Assembly (NCBI GenBank): GCA_018432925.1
Contig: JAHDSC010000032.1
Location: forward strand, 1 to 64,000
DNA length: 64,000 nucleotides
DNA from: Desulfobacterales bacterium
GTDB taxonomy: Bacteria; Desulfobacterota; Desulfobacteria; Desulfobacterales; JAHDSC01
Direction: 5' to 3'
Positions within the stretch are counted from its first letter, which is position 1; each line of letters begins with the position of its first letter. The translations under genes and the position numbers were made by a program. Of the stretch, positions 29,608-37,529 are shown in pieces. Below the pieces are notes generated by a model. The model made no database searches and was not told the DNA's origin. It saw only the letters and a list, made by a program, of their open reading frames with translations.

Positions 29608-29641
29608 GCCGGGCAACGAGTTCATGCCCGGCATGTTTTTT
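29608..29641 (+). terminator. Terminator-like hairpin in the pilT leader, T-run on the plus strand
   Basis: TGCCGGGC and GCCCGGCA flank an 11-base loop and are followed by a T-rich tail (GTTTTTTCTT) on the plus strand. As a terminator it would stop transcripts running antisense to pilT; on the minus strand it is merely a hairpin in the leader about 30 bases before the ATG. Confidence 0.45.
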
Positions 29642-29712
29642 CTTCCATGTCTGTTGCCGCCGCGAGGTGTGCCCAATGGGCTCCGCTGCCGGTTGCCGAT
29701 GGTCCGGAAGCC

Positions 29713-29731
29713 ATATCAATATTTTTGATAT
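29713..29731. repeat. Perfect inverted repeat upstream of pilT
   Basis: ATATCAA (29713-29719) and TTGATAT (29725-29731) with a five-base AT spacer. The size and symmetry suit an operator for a dimeric regulator. No regulator is assigned. Confidence 0.4.
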
Positions 29732-30037
29732 CGACATTTTCATCGGATTCTTAACAACAAAATTAAATATCCCGATCATGCAGAACCGGATGAGAAGACA
29801 AGTTCCGACTTCCCATCGAAAAATGTTTTACGGCGGGAAAGGACAGACGGCGGCTTTGCCGTTCATGCGACCCGGCGAGCCGTTTTATCGGCGTGCAAAG
29901 GATCGGTGAATAAGATTATGGGAAAAATCTGTTTTCAGGAGGATACAAAAAAATGAGAAAAAAAGAGGAGAAGAAGGGATGAATCGGAAAATAGAAATCA
30001 AAACTTCTGGAACCCGGCGATAAAAATGAAAACAAAT

Positions 30038-30538
30038 TTAAGGATGTTTCAATAATTTTACTTTCGAATCTTCCTCATCTATTTTCTTTATCTCCTGCTG
30101 GCTGATGTCCAGGAGTTTTGAATGGGTATCGATTATCGATCGAATCTGTGCTTCAATCTGCACGCGCTGCCGTTTCAACTCGGACATATCGTCATGGAGC
30201 TGGGTCAGCCGGTTATATGCTCGGTTCAGAATTTTTTCGGCCCGAACCTCCGCATCCGCAATAATCAATTCAGCCGATTTCCGGGCATTGGCATTTATTT
30301 GCGCTACAACTTTCTGGGAATTTTCCATTGCGCGATTCAGTGTTTCCTGACGCTCGGCGTATTCCTGGATTTGAAGCTTGAGCGCCTTGATTTCCTCATT
30401 CGCAATCTCGATTCTGCGCTGCATGGCTCCAAATTCAGAGGCCATCTGTTCGAGAAACTCATCCACTTCCTGGATGTCGAATCCTCTGAATCTTAAACGG
30501 AACTGTTTCTGTTGAATACCAAGGGGGGTTATTTTCAT
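30038..30538 (-). CDS. DivIVA-domain protein
   Basis: A 166-residue protein. The N-terminal DivIVA motif (LGIQQKQFRLRFRGFDIQEVDEF, read in parts) includes the short conserved element that binds curved membrane, followed by about 110 residues of coiled coil rich in K, E, Q and R. Family members act as polar or septal scaffolds for division and growth. It lies 22 bases downstream of yggT, a pairing known in many bacteria next to proC. Confidence 0.88.
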   Translation of the reverse strand: MKITPLGIQQKQFRLRFRGFDIQEVDEFLEQMASEFGAMQRRIEIANEEIKALKLQIQEYAERQETLNRAMENSQKVVAQINANARKSAELIIADAEVRAEKILNRAYNRLTQLHDDMSELKRQRVQIEAQIRSIIDTHSKLLDISQQEIKKIDEEDSKVKLLKHP

Positions 30539-30560
30539 GAATTTTCTTCCCTCTTTTTTG

Positions 30561-30860
30561 TTATGACAAGCTTATGGCTAAGCGAGTCAAAGAATCGACA
30601 AGAAATTTTCTCAGAAAAATGATAATCAGAAAGACAATGATCGGCGAAAGATCCATGCCCCCGAAAACAACCGGAAGCTTTCTTCGGATGGGATAAAGAA
30701 CCGGCTCCGTGACATTATGGATAAAACGAACGATCGGATTATAGGGGTCCGGGCTCACCCATGAAAGCACGGCCCTTGCGATAATAATCCACATGTAAAA
30801 AAGAAGAACATACTCGATGACCGTTGCAAGAGCGGCGATAAAATTGCCGACGATAAACAT
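30561..30860 (-). CDS. yggT: YggT-family membrane protein
   Basis: A 99-residue protein with two hydrophobic segments. The family signature is clear: ARAVLSWVSPDPYNPIVRFI, then NVTEPVLYPIRRKLP. Function is not established; YggT proteins have been linked to osmotic tolerance and to cell division neighbourhoods. It is divergent from proC (187 bases apart) and precedes the DivIVA-domain gene. A weak minus-strand promoter (TTGACT at 30961-30966) could serve it. Confidence 0.92.
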   Translation of the reverse strand: MFIVGNFIAALATVIEYVLLFYMWIIIARAVLSWVSPDPYNPIVRFIHNVTEPVLYPIRRKLPVVFGGMDLSPIIVFLIIIFLRKFLVDSLTRLAISLS

Positions 30861-30975
30861 AAGAATGGAAACCTCGTATTGAACCGATTTTTCAGGTTAA
30901 CAACTGCTATTTATTTAGAAAATCTGCTAGGCATCGTAAATAAATATATTCTTGAATAGAAGTCAAGATAATTCA

Positions 30976-31005
30976 TTGACAGAGTTCTTTTCAGGAAGAT
31001 AGAAT
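30976..31005 (+). promoter_or_regulatory. Sigma70-type promoter of proC
   Basis: TTGACA (30976-30981), 18-base spacer, TAGAAT (31000-31005). The predicted start near 31012 leaves a short leader of about 35 bases before the TTG start of proC. Confidence 0.6.
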
Positions 31006-31047
31006 ACAACAATTTTTAACAATTGAAAACGCAAAAGAGAGTCGTTT

Positions 31048-31902
31048 TTGATCGGACCAAATAAAAAAATAGGTTTTATCGGCGTCGGAAACATGGGCGA
31101 GGCATTGGCGGGAGCGATCATTCGGTCGGATATTTTCGATCCCGACGGGATTTTTATTTCCGATATCAGCGAAAAGCGCCTGGAGATTATGAAAAACAAG
31201 TACGGGATCTCCAACACGAGAGATCCTTTGGAACTTTTTTCGGAATGCGATATCGTCATACTGGCAGTGAAGCCCCAGCAAACGGCTTCTCTGCTTTCGC
31301 AAATCTCCGGTCGACGGATCCGCGCCGATATAATGAAGCGAAAACTGCTCATCTCCATCGCGGCGGGAATCACCATGCAAAAAATCGAGGGCTTTTTATA
31401 TCGGGATCTGGATGAACCGTCCAGGGCGAAACTGCCGATTATGCGTGTGATGCCGAATACGCCGGCGCTCGTTTCAGCCGGCATGTCGGGAATGTGCGCA
31501 AACCGGTATGCAACCGCGGAAGACAAAAAAATGACCCGGGTTCTTCTGGAGTCCGTGGGGAAGGTTATCGAATTCGGAGAAGAAGACATGGATGCGGTGA
31601 CCGCGCTTTCCGGTTCCGGCCCGGCCTATGTGTTTTACCTGGTTGAATCAATGATTCAGGGAGGCATCGCAATGGGCCTTCACCCGGAGGATGCCGTCAC
31701 CCTCACCCTCACGACCCTCAAAGGATCGATCCGACTCATGGAGACGCAACATGAACCACCCGAAATCCTGCGTCAAAAAGTGACCTCTCCCGGAGGAACG
31801 ACCGAGGCGGCTTTCAAGGTACTTGAATCGAACCGGGTCAAGCAACATATTGTCGAAGCGATCGCCGCTGCAACCAGACGTTCAAAAGAACTCAGCCAAT
31901 AA
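31048..31902 (+). CDS. proC: Pyrroline-5-carboxylate reductase
   Basis: A 284-residue enzyme for the last step of proline synthesis. The NAD(P)-binding N-terminus IGFIGVGNMGEAL, the segment RVMPNTPALV and the C-terminal TALSGSGPAYVF are diagnostic. Start is TTG at 31048: an in-frame stop (31024-31026) lies just upstream, no ATG or GTG intervenes before the glycine-rich loop, and GAGAG (31036-31040) is well placed. It probably heads an operon with the thioredoxin-fold and Nudix genes. Confidence 0.95.
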   Translation: MIGPNKKIGFIGVGNMGEALAGAIIRSDIFDPDGIFISDISEKRLEIMKNKYGISNTRDPLELFSECDIVILAVKPQQTASLLSQISGRRIRADIMKRKLLISIAAGITMQKIEGFLYRDLDEPSRAKLPIMRVMPNTPALVSAGMSGMCANRYATAEDKKMTRVLLESVGKVIEFGEEDMDAVTALSGSGPAYVFYLVESMIQGGIAMGLHPEDAVTLTLTTLKGSIRLMETQHEPPEILRQKVTSPGGTTEAAFKVLESNRVKQHIVEAIAAATRRSKELSQ

Positions 31903-31947
31903 GATAAGAACGGCTTTTTCATCAACCCTTTTAAGGATGGACATCCA

Positions 31948-32415
31948 ATGAAAATTCCAAAAAAATCCATCGGCCTGGTTTTTCTGTTTTTTTTCTTTTC
32001 GTCCGTGTGGATCTCCCCCGGCTTCGCCGACTCGGACGGCATCAACTGGTATTCTTATGATGAGGGTATGGCTTTGGGTGAAAAAGAGGGAAAAAAGGTA
32101 TTTGTATTTTTTACCGCTGAATGGTGCGCGTACTGCACAAAAATGAAAAAAGAAACATTTACGGATCCTTCGGTAAGTGCGTATCTCAATGAAAACTTTA
32201 TCTCCGTGCTTGCGGATTATGATATGGAAAGCACGCTCGTAACCAAGTATAATATTCGGGGGCTTCCGCTTTCTTATTTCTTTTCCGAGTCCGGCGACTC
32301 AATCATCCAACGACCGGGTTATATTCCATCGGAAAAATTTATCCATATGCTCCGATTCGTTCATACCGAAAGCTACAAGAAAATGTCTCTGGAAAAATTT
32401 GCGGAGGGAAAATAG
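31948..32415 (+). CDS. Exported thioredoxin-fold protein
   Basis: A 155-residue protein with an N-terminal signal peptide (basic PKK then a phenylalanine-rich core, cleavage near GFA-DS). The thioredoxin-like active site is EWCAYC (Cys60, Cys63), followed by TFTDPSVSAYL and the cis-proline region RGLPLSYFF, typical of thioredoxin_7/SoxW-like periplasmic redox proteins. It starts 45 bases after proC. Its end carries the ribosome site of the Nudix gene. Redox partner is unknown. Confidence 0.85.
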   Translation: MKIPKKSIGLVFLFFFFSSVWISPGFADSDGINWYSYDEGMALGEKEGKKVFVFFTAEWCAYCTKMKKETFTDPSVSAYLNENFISVLADYDMESTLVTKYNIRGLPLSYFFSESGDSIIQRPGYIPSEKFIHMLRFVHTESYKKMSLEKFAEGK

Positions 32416-32417
32416 AA

Positions 32418-33014
32418 ATAGACGCGCTTCTTCTGAAAAATATCATCTGCCACGCTTCCCTTCCCGGGCCCCCCGCGGAAAATCCTTATCGGCCTGCATG
32501 TGTCTTTCTTCTTCTGTTTGAGAAAACCGAACCCTGCCTGCTCGCCATCCAGAAATCCGACAACGAAGGGTATCCGTGGCGCAACCAGATCGCACTTCCC
32601 GGCGGGCACAGGAGCGCGGAAGATGCTTGCCCGATGGACGCGGCGTTTCGCGAACTGGAAGAAGAACTGAATATCCCCGGGAATCAGGTTGAATTCATTG
32701 GCTCCATGGGGCATTTTAAAACGAATAGCCACCACAGGGACATCGAAGTATTTATCGGGTTATGGAATGGAAGGGGGCCTGTAAGATGTGACAGACGGGA
32801 GATTGCAAGAGTCCTGGAAATTCCGTTCAGCGATCTCCAAAGGATCCACAATCGTTCGAACTACCGTGGTCGCGATGCCGAATCCCTCGATTTGAGATAT
32901 CCTTATAAAGACGTGGTAATATGGGGGGCAACCGCCAGAATCCTGCATTTTTTCATTGAGCTTGCTTCGCCTTTCATCGGGGACAACCTTTCGATTTCAC
33001 ATCCGGCGTCCTGA
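32418..33014 (+). CDS. Nudix hydrolase (CoA pyrophosphatase-like), probable non-canonical AUA start
   Basis: About 198 residues. The frame encodes CLLAIQK, WRNQIALPGGH and the Nudix box (GGH, then RELEEEL), the layout of NudL/YeaB CoA pyrophosphatases. The first ATG in frame (32634) would cut away half of the Nudix box. Upstream the frame is open and homologous-looking back to LLLKNIICHASLPGPP, but holds no ATG, GTG or TTG. GGAGGG (32403-32408) sits nine bases before an ATA at 32418, just after the TAG stop of the preceding gene. I therefore place the start at AUA; CUG at 32433 is another option. Domain call is firm, start is inference. Confidence 0.75.
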   Translation: MDALLLKNIICHASLPGPPAENPYRPACVFLLLFEKTEPCLLAIQKSDNEGYPWRNQIALPGGHRSAEDACPMDAAFRELEEELNIPGNQVEFIGSMGHFKTNSHHRDIEVFIGLWNGRGPVRCDRREIARVLEIPFSDLQRIHNRSNYRGRDAESLDLRYPYKDVVIWGATARILHFFIELASPFIGDNLSISHPAS

Positions 33015-33044
33015 AAGATGAAAAGCTCCTTATGGGCTCCTTGA

Positions 33045-33302
33045 CTATTTTGAAAATTGAGCGCGACGTCTTTTTGTCATGCGAATGGCGGTGGAAATGA
33101 TAACCCCCGCGCTCAGTACGATCAGAAGAATCGGAACCCACAAATACGCATGATATGCAGGATTTTCTCGACATACCAGGATGCCGCCGATGCCGAACAG
33201 CAGAACACAAACCATGAAAAATATCATGATACCGCATGCTTTTTCAGTGTCATACCAGGAAACGATGACTTTTCTGAAGACCGGATTCTGATCTAAACGC
33301 AT
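33045..33302 (-). CDS. Small two-helix membrane protein of unknown function
   Basis: An 85-residue ORF from ATG 33302 (MRLDQNP), preceded by AGGATGG seven bases upstream; a longer frame to 33380 lacks support. Two hydrophobic segments (IMIFFMVCVLLFGIGGILV and LWVPILLIVLSAGVIIS) are separated by a short loop, and the C-terminus is basic. I do not recognise the family. It is divergent from the ChaN-like gene and converges on the Nudix gene. Confidence 0.65.
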   Translation of the reverse strand: MRLDQNPVFRKVIVSWYDTEKACGIMIFFMVCVLLFGIGGILVCRENPAYHAYLWVPILLIVLSAGVIISTAIRMTKRRRAQFSK

Positions 33303-33416
33303 AATGATGCCATCCTGTTTTTTGACCGGGGTCTGCCGAACCAAAAACAAAAAACATTTGATCCAGGCATGATTTTTCATTGCAGTATAAGTTTATATTT
33401 TCTTAAAAATCAAGTC

Positions 33417-34397
33417 ATGAAAAAGCCGGGGCGCCAAAAGAAATCATCCAACGGTTATAAGAAACGCGCCATGGGCCTTTTTCTGTCGATCCTTCTATTG
33501 GATATTTTGTCGGGATGCGCGTTGGCACCGAAAAAACTTCATATAAAAGATATTTCCGGCTCCTTCAAACCGGGGGCCATCATTTCTTCACAAAGCGGTA
33601 TGCCGGTATCTCAGGAAACGCTTGTGGCGGACCTTGCCGGCGTTGCAATTGTCTATGTGGGGGAAAAACACAACGATCCGGCAAATCATGAGATACAGCT
33701 TCAGGTGATAAAGGCGATTTTCGAGCTGCGACCGAATCTTTCCATCGGCATGGAAATGTTTGATCATACCTATCAGCCCGTACTGGATTTATGGTCCGAA
33801 GGCAAACTGGATCAGGAAGCTTTTCTAAAAAATACCCATTGGTATGCGAACTGGAAGTTTGATTTTGATTTGTACCGCGATATTCTGAATTACATAAGAG
33901 AAAACCGGATCAAGCTTGTGGGATTGAATATTCCGTTCCACATCCCTCCCAGAATCGCGGTCGGTGGCATCGAAAGCCTTCGCGAGGATGAAAGAAAGCA
34001 CCTCCCGAATAAAATTGACACTTCCAACGTTGAACACCGGGAATATGTGGAAAAAATATTCAATCTGCATCATGTAAAGGGGGTGAATGACTTCCAAAAT
34101 TTCTATATGGCCCAGTGTGTCTGGGAAGATGCGATGGCCGAAAGCATTGCTCTGAATTTAAAAGAAAATCCGATGATCGTTCTGGTCGGAAACGGCCACA
34201 TGATTAAGAAATTCGGTGTACCGGACCGGGTCTTTGCACGGACCCGCGTCCCCTTCCGAACGGTTTACCCCGCCCTGTCGGGGAGCCGTGTGGAACGTTC
34301 GTACGCAGATTATATCTGGGTAACCCATCATATTGAAGAGCAAAAAAGGGGCAACCGGATGTCTGAAAAAAATACGGCAAAAGGGATGCATCAATAA
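33417..34397 (+). CDS. ChaN-family (DUF399) haem-binding-type lipoprotein
   Basis: About 326 residues from MKKPGRQ. The N-terminus has a basic region, a hydrophobic core and the lipobox LSGC, so it is an outer-envelope lipoprotein. The core carries YVGEKHNDPANHEIQ and GMEMFDHTYQPVLD, hallmark segments of ChaN-like/Tiki-superfamily proteins, and ends with VLVGNGHMIKKFGVP. ChaN of Campylobacter binds haem and is linked to iron uptake; here the role is unknown. No iron transport genes are adjacent. Start choice is uncertain because no strong ribosome site is seen. Confidence 0.85.
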   Translation: MKKPGRQKKSSNGYKKRAMGLFLSILLLDILSGCALAPKKLHIKDISGSFKPGAIISSQSGMPVSQETLVADLAGVAIVYVGEKHNDPANHEIQLQVIKAIFELRPNLSIGMEMFDHTYQPVLDLWSEGKLDQEAFLKNTHWYANWKFDFDLYRDILNYIRENRIKLVGLNIPFHIPPRIAVGGIESLREDERKHLPNKIDTSNVEHREYVEKIFNLHHVKGVNDFQNFYMAQCVWEDAMAESIALNLKENPMIVLVGNGHMIKKFGVPDRVFARTRVPFRTVYPALSGSRVERSYADYIWVTHHIEEQKRGNRMSEKNTAKGMHQ

Positions 34398-34467
34398 AAT
34401 TTTTCCGGGAAAAACCATCCATACCCCTCTGTATTTCTTTGCAATCCTTGCCGCATCCCCATTCGAA

Positions 34468-34519
34468 ACACTACATGTTGTATTTTTTTAATTGACAAGC
34501 AACAATATGTTGTTATAGG
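34468..34519 (+). promoter_or_regulatory. nrdD promoter with two NrdR-box-like sites
   Basis: TTGACA (34492-34497) and TATAGG (34514-34519) form a sigma70 promoter with a 16-base spacer. Two related palindromes flank and overlap it. Box 1 is at 34468-34483 (core ACATGTTGT) and box 2 at about 34500-34515 (core ATATGTTGTT, 12 of 14 symmetric positions matched). Their cores are exactly 32 bases apart, three helical turns. Tandem boxes with this spacing over nrd promoters are the known signature of the ATP/dATP-sensing repressor NrdR; assignment is inference, as nrdR is not in the window. Confidence 0.7.
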
Positions 34520-34540
34520 TCAATTATTACTCACCCTCCA

Positions 34541-34606
34541 TTTCCACCCTTGCATTACCGGCGAAACCGCCGCTAAAAATTCTTCGCTTTGATGCAAGGG
34601 TGGGAA
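34541..34606 (+). ncRNA. Structured 5' leader RNA of nrdD
   Basis: Between the promoter and the nrdD ATG lies a long stem. 34541-34555 pairs with 34592-34606 over 15 positions, 12 of them consecutive Watson-Crick pairs and one G-U. Its 36-base interior holds a second hairpin, CGGCG/CGCCG (34559-34563 with 34568-34572) closed by an AAAC loop. No T-run follows, so it is not a terminator. It could be a regulatory leader or an mRNA-stability element. I do not match it to a known riboswitch class. Confidence 0.55.
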
Positions 34607-34663
34607 TATGTACACGGAACGAATTGAAAGTTTCAAACAAACGGGTTCATCAGGGAGACACCA

Positions 34664-36754
34664 ATGTTCGAAAATATAAAAAAACGGGATGGAAGAGTTG
34701 TAGAGTTTGATTCATCAAAAATAACCGCGGCAATTGCCAAGGCAGGAAATGCAACCGGAGAATTCGGACAGCGGGAAGCCCAGAAATTAACGCTTCGGGT
34801 TCTGACCCTGGCTCATCACATGCGGCTGGGTCCTCTGCCGGAAGTTGAAGAAATCCAGGATATCGTGGAACGGGTACTTCTCGATTCCACCTTTTACAAG
34901 ACGGCGAAGGCCTATATCATTTACCGGGAACAGCACGCCCAGATCCGGAACATCGCAACGAAGGCCAATGTGGATCTGGTCGAAAACTACATCCAGAAAC
35001 TGGACTGGAAAATAAAAGAAAACAGCAACATGTGCTACTCCCTGCAAGGCCTGAACAATTATATATCTTCCGATATTACCTCGGAATACTGGCTGAATTG
35101 TATTTACCCCCCCGAAATCCGGAACGCCCACAAAAGTGGAGATCTTCATATCCATGATCTCAGTCTGCTTTCGGTTTACTGTGTCGGCTGGGATCTAAAA
35201 GATCTCCTCAAACAGGGGTTCAAGGGCGTAGAGGGCAAAGTCGAAAGCGCCCCGCCGAAACACCTCCGCTCGGCGCTTGGTCAAATCGTCAATTTTTTTT
35301 ATACACTTCAGGGAGAAGCCGCCGGGGCCCAGGCGATTTCGAACTTTGACACGCTTCTTGCCCCCTTTGTGCGCTCCGACAAACTGAACTATCATGAAGT
35401 GAAACAGGCGATCCAGGAATTTGTTTTCAATATCAATATCCCTACACGGGTCGGATTCCAGACGCCGTTTACCAACATTACCATGGATCTTTACGCATCC
35501 CCCATACTCAAAGATCAGCCGGTTATTATCGGCGGCGTGGAGCAGAAAGAAACCTACCTCGAATTTCAGCCGGAAATGGACATGATCAACAAGGCCTTTG
35601 CCGAGGTGATGATCGAAGGCGACGCAAAAGGAAGAGTCTTTACGTTTCCTATCCCGACTTACAACATCACGGCCGACTTTGACTGGGATAACCCGAATTT
35701 CGAATCGATCTGGAAAATGACCGGGAAATACGGCATCCCCTACTTTTCTAACTTTGTCAATTCCGACATGTCCCCTGAGGATGCCAGGTCCATGTGTTGT
35801 CGGTTGCGGCTTGACAATCGGGAACTTTTAAAAAGAGGCGGCGGTCTTTTCGGCGCAAACCCGCTGACCGGATCCATTGGCGTGGTAACCATAAACATGC
35901 CTCGGATTGCATATCTATCACGGACGAAAAAAGATTTTTTGGAAAATCTGGAAGAAAAAATTCGGATGGCGCAAAAAAGTCTTTCCATCAAGCGCAAGGT
36001 CCTTGAGAAATTTACGGAAAAGAATCTCTATCCCTATTCCAGTTTTTATCTGAGAGAAATCAAAGGCGGGGCAGGGTTATACTGGAAGAATCATTTTTCC
36101 ACCATCGGCATTATCGGCATGAACGAAGCCTGCCTGAACTTTCTCGGCGAAAACATCGCCGGCGATGCCGGTCAGTCGTTTTCACTGGAAGTCATGGATT
36201 TTATCCGCGAAGTGATTTCAAAGATTCAGGAAGAAACCGGTGAACTTTTTAACCTGGAAGCAACACCCGGTGAAGGGACGTCTTATCGCCTCGCTTTAAT
36301 CGATAAAAGCCGATTCCCGGATATCATCTGCGCAAACGAAAAAGAGTATCGAGAAGGCGCCTCGCCGTTCTATACCAACTCCACTCAACTTCCGGTGAAT
36401 TATACCGACGATCTTTTCGAAACCATGCAGCTGCAGGACCATCTCCAGGCAAAATACACCGGTGGAACCGTGCTTCATCTCTTCCTGGGCGAGGAGGTCA
36501 GTGACGTGGAGGCCATAAAATGCCTGATTAAAAAAATTACCGGCAATTTCCGCCTCCCCTATTTCACCCTGACCCCGACGTTCAGTGTCTGTCCATCCTG
36601 CGGATACAAGAGCGGCCAACATGAAACCTGCCCCACCTGCGGCAGGGAAACCGAAATTTATTCAAGGGTTGTAGGCTACTTAAGGCCGGTCAAGCAGTGG
36701 AATGACGGAAAGCGGGCGGAATTTGTGATACGGAAAACGTTCAAGGTTGCATGA
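34664..36754 (+). CDS. nrdD: Anaerobic ribonucleoside-triphosphate reductase (class III)
   Basis: A 696-residue glycyl-radical enzyme that reduces ribonucleotides to deoxyribonucleotides without oxygen. The N-terminal ATP-cone (KKRDGRVVEFD, residues about 6-16) senses ATP/dATP. The zinc site is Cys643, Cys646, Cys656 and Cys659; the radical glycine is Gly671 in RVVGY. GGGAG lies just before the ATG. The activase NrdG is encoded 775 bases downstream with a cupin gene between. Transcription is probably controlled by NrdR at the boxes upstream, with a structured leader in the mRNA. Confidence 0.96.
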   Translation: MFENIKKRDGRVVEFDSSKITAAIAKAGNATGEFGQREAQKLTLRVLTLAHHMRLGPLPEVEEIQDIVERVLLDSTFYKTAKAYIIYREQHAQIRNIATKANVDLVENYIQKLDWKIKENSNMCYSLQGLNNYISSDITSEYWLNCIYPPEIRNAHKSGDLHIHDLSLLSVYCVGWDLKDLLKQGFKGVEGKVESAPPKHLRSALGQIVNFFYTLQGEAAGAQAISNFDTLLAPFVRSDKLNYHEVKQAIQEFVFNINIPTRVGFQTPFTNITMDLYASPILKDQPVIIGGVEQKETYLEFQPEMDMINKAFAEVMIEGDAKGRVFTFPIPTYNITADFDWDNPNFESIWKMTGKYGIPYFSNFVNSDMSPEDARSMCCRLRLDNRELLKRGGGLFGANPLTGSIGVVTINMPRIAYLSRTKKDFLENLEEKIRMAQKSLSIKRKVLEKFTEKNLYPYSSFYLREIKGGAGLYWKNHFSTIGIIGMNEACLNFLGENIAGDAGQSFSLEVMDFIREVISKIQEETGELFNLEATPGEGTSYRLALIDKSRFPDIICANEKEYREGASPFYTNSTQLPVNYTDDLFETMQLQDHLQAKYTGGTVLHLFLGEEVSDVEAIKCLIKKITGNFRLPYFTLTPTFSVCPSCGYKSGQHETCPTCGRETEIYSRVVGYLRPVKQWNDGKRAEFVIRKTFKVA

Positions 36755-36946
36755 AAAGAATGATGAAGCCGCGGACCGATCCATAACCTCGAACCCTCGC
36801 GGAACCGCATGGTTTTGTTGGAGATCGATTGAAATATCATAAAAGCCCGGTTTATCGCTCAAACTTCATGCCCCGAATCTATCCGGGGTATCGATTGAAC
36901 CCACGTTCTTGTTTCAACATCTGGAAAACACGCAGGAAAATCACTC

Positions 36947-37291
36947 ATGGAAATTATAGAAATCGACAATTGCACTGAAATCAGAACCGAAGAACTTCCC
37001 GGGGTCACAAAACAAATCCCGATCGGTCGGAATACCGGTTCCGATGAAATCATCATGAGGCTTTTTACCCTGGATCCGGGCGCCGCAACTCCATATCATA
37101 CGCACGATTTTCCTCACCTTGTAAAAATAGAAAGCGGGAAAGGCGTTCTTATAGACAACGAGGCAAAGGAACATCCGATATCGGTCGGCAGCTACATATA
37201 CATCGCGGACAACGAACGGCATGGATTTAAAAACACGGGCAACGAACCCTTCAAATTTTTGTGCATTGTTCCATCCAGGGGGGAAGCCTGA
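36947..37291 (+). CDS. Small cupin-domain protein
   Basis: A 114-residue single-domain cupin. Motif 1 reads PYHTHDFPHLVKIESGKG, supplying histidine metal ligands, and motif 2 centres on HGFKNTG. Such small cupins bind a metal and a small ligand or act as isomerases or dioxygenases; the substrate cannot be told. It stands between nrdD and nrdG in the same direction with an AGGA site about nine bases before the ATG, so it may be cotranscribed with them. Confidence 0.85.
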   Translation: MEIIEIDNCTEIRTEELPGVTKQIPIGRNTGSDEIIMRLFTLDPGAATPYHTHDFPHLVKIESGKGVLIDNEAKEHPISVGSYIYIADNERHGFKNTGNEPFKFLCIVPSRGEA

Positions 37292-37529
37292 TCCGCCGAT
37301 TCCTTGCTTCTGAAAGAAATGCCGGATCATCCGGAGCTTGATCGAAAAGAAAAAAATCCGGAGATTGTTTCAGAGATTGCGGCCGGTCGAAGGGTGGAAA
37401 TACGATAAAAAAAACGAGAAGGCGTTCGAGGGGCTTTTCGCTTGTCATTTTGATAAAAAAATTCGGTGGAGGAGATCGATTGATCCGCCGGATGGAGGCT
37501 TACGCCCCGGCCATTAAGGATTCATACCC

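Larger units (their letters stand above)
29581..30037. other. Intergenic region upstream of pilT
   Basis: About 450 bases with no supported gene; two small purine-rich ORFs near 29950-30020 have only 9 and 14 codons. It contains the hairpin at 29608-29641 and the palindrome at 29713-29731. No convincing sigma70 or sigma54 promoter for pilT was seen. Confidence 0.45.
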
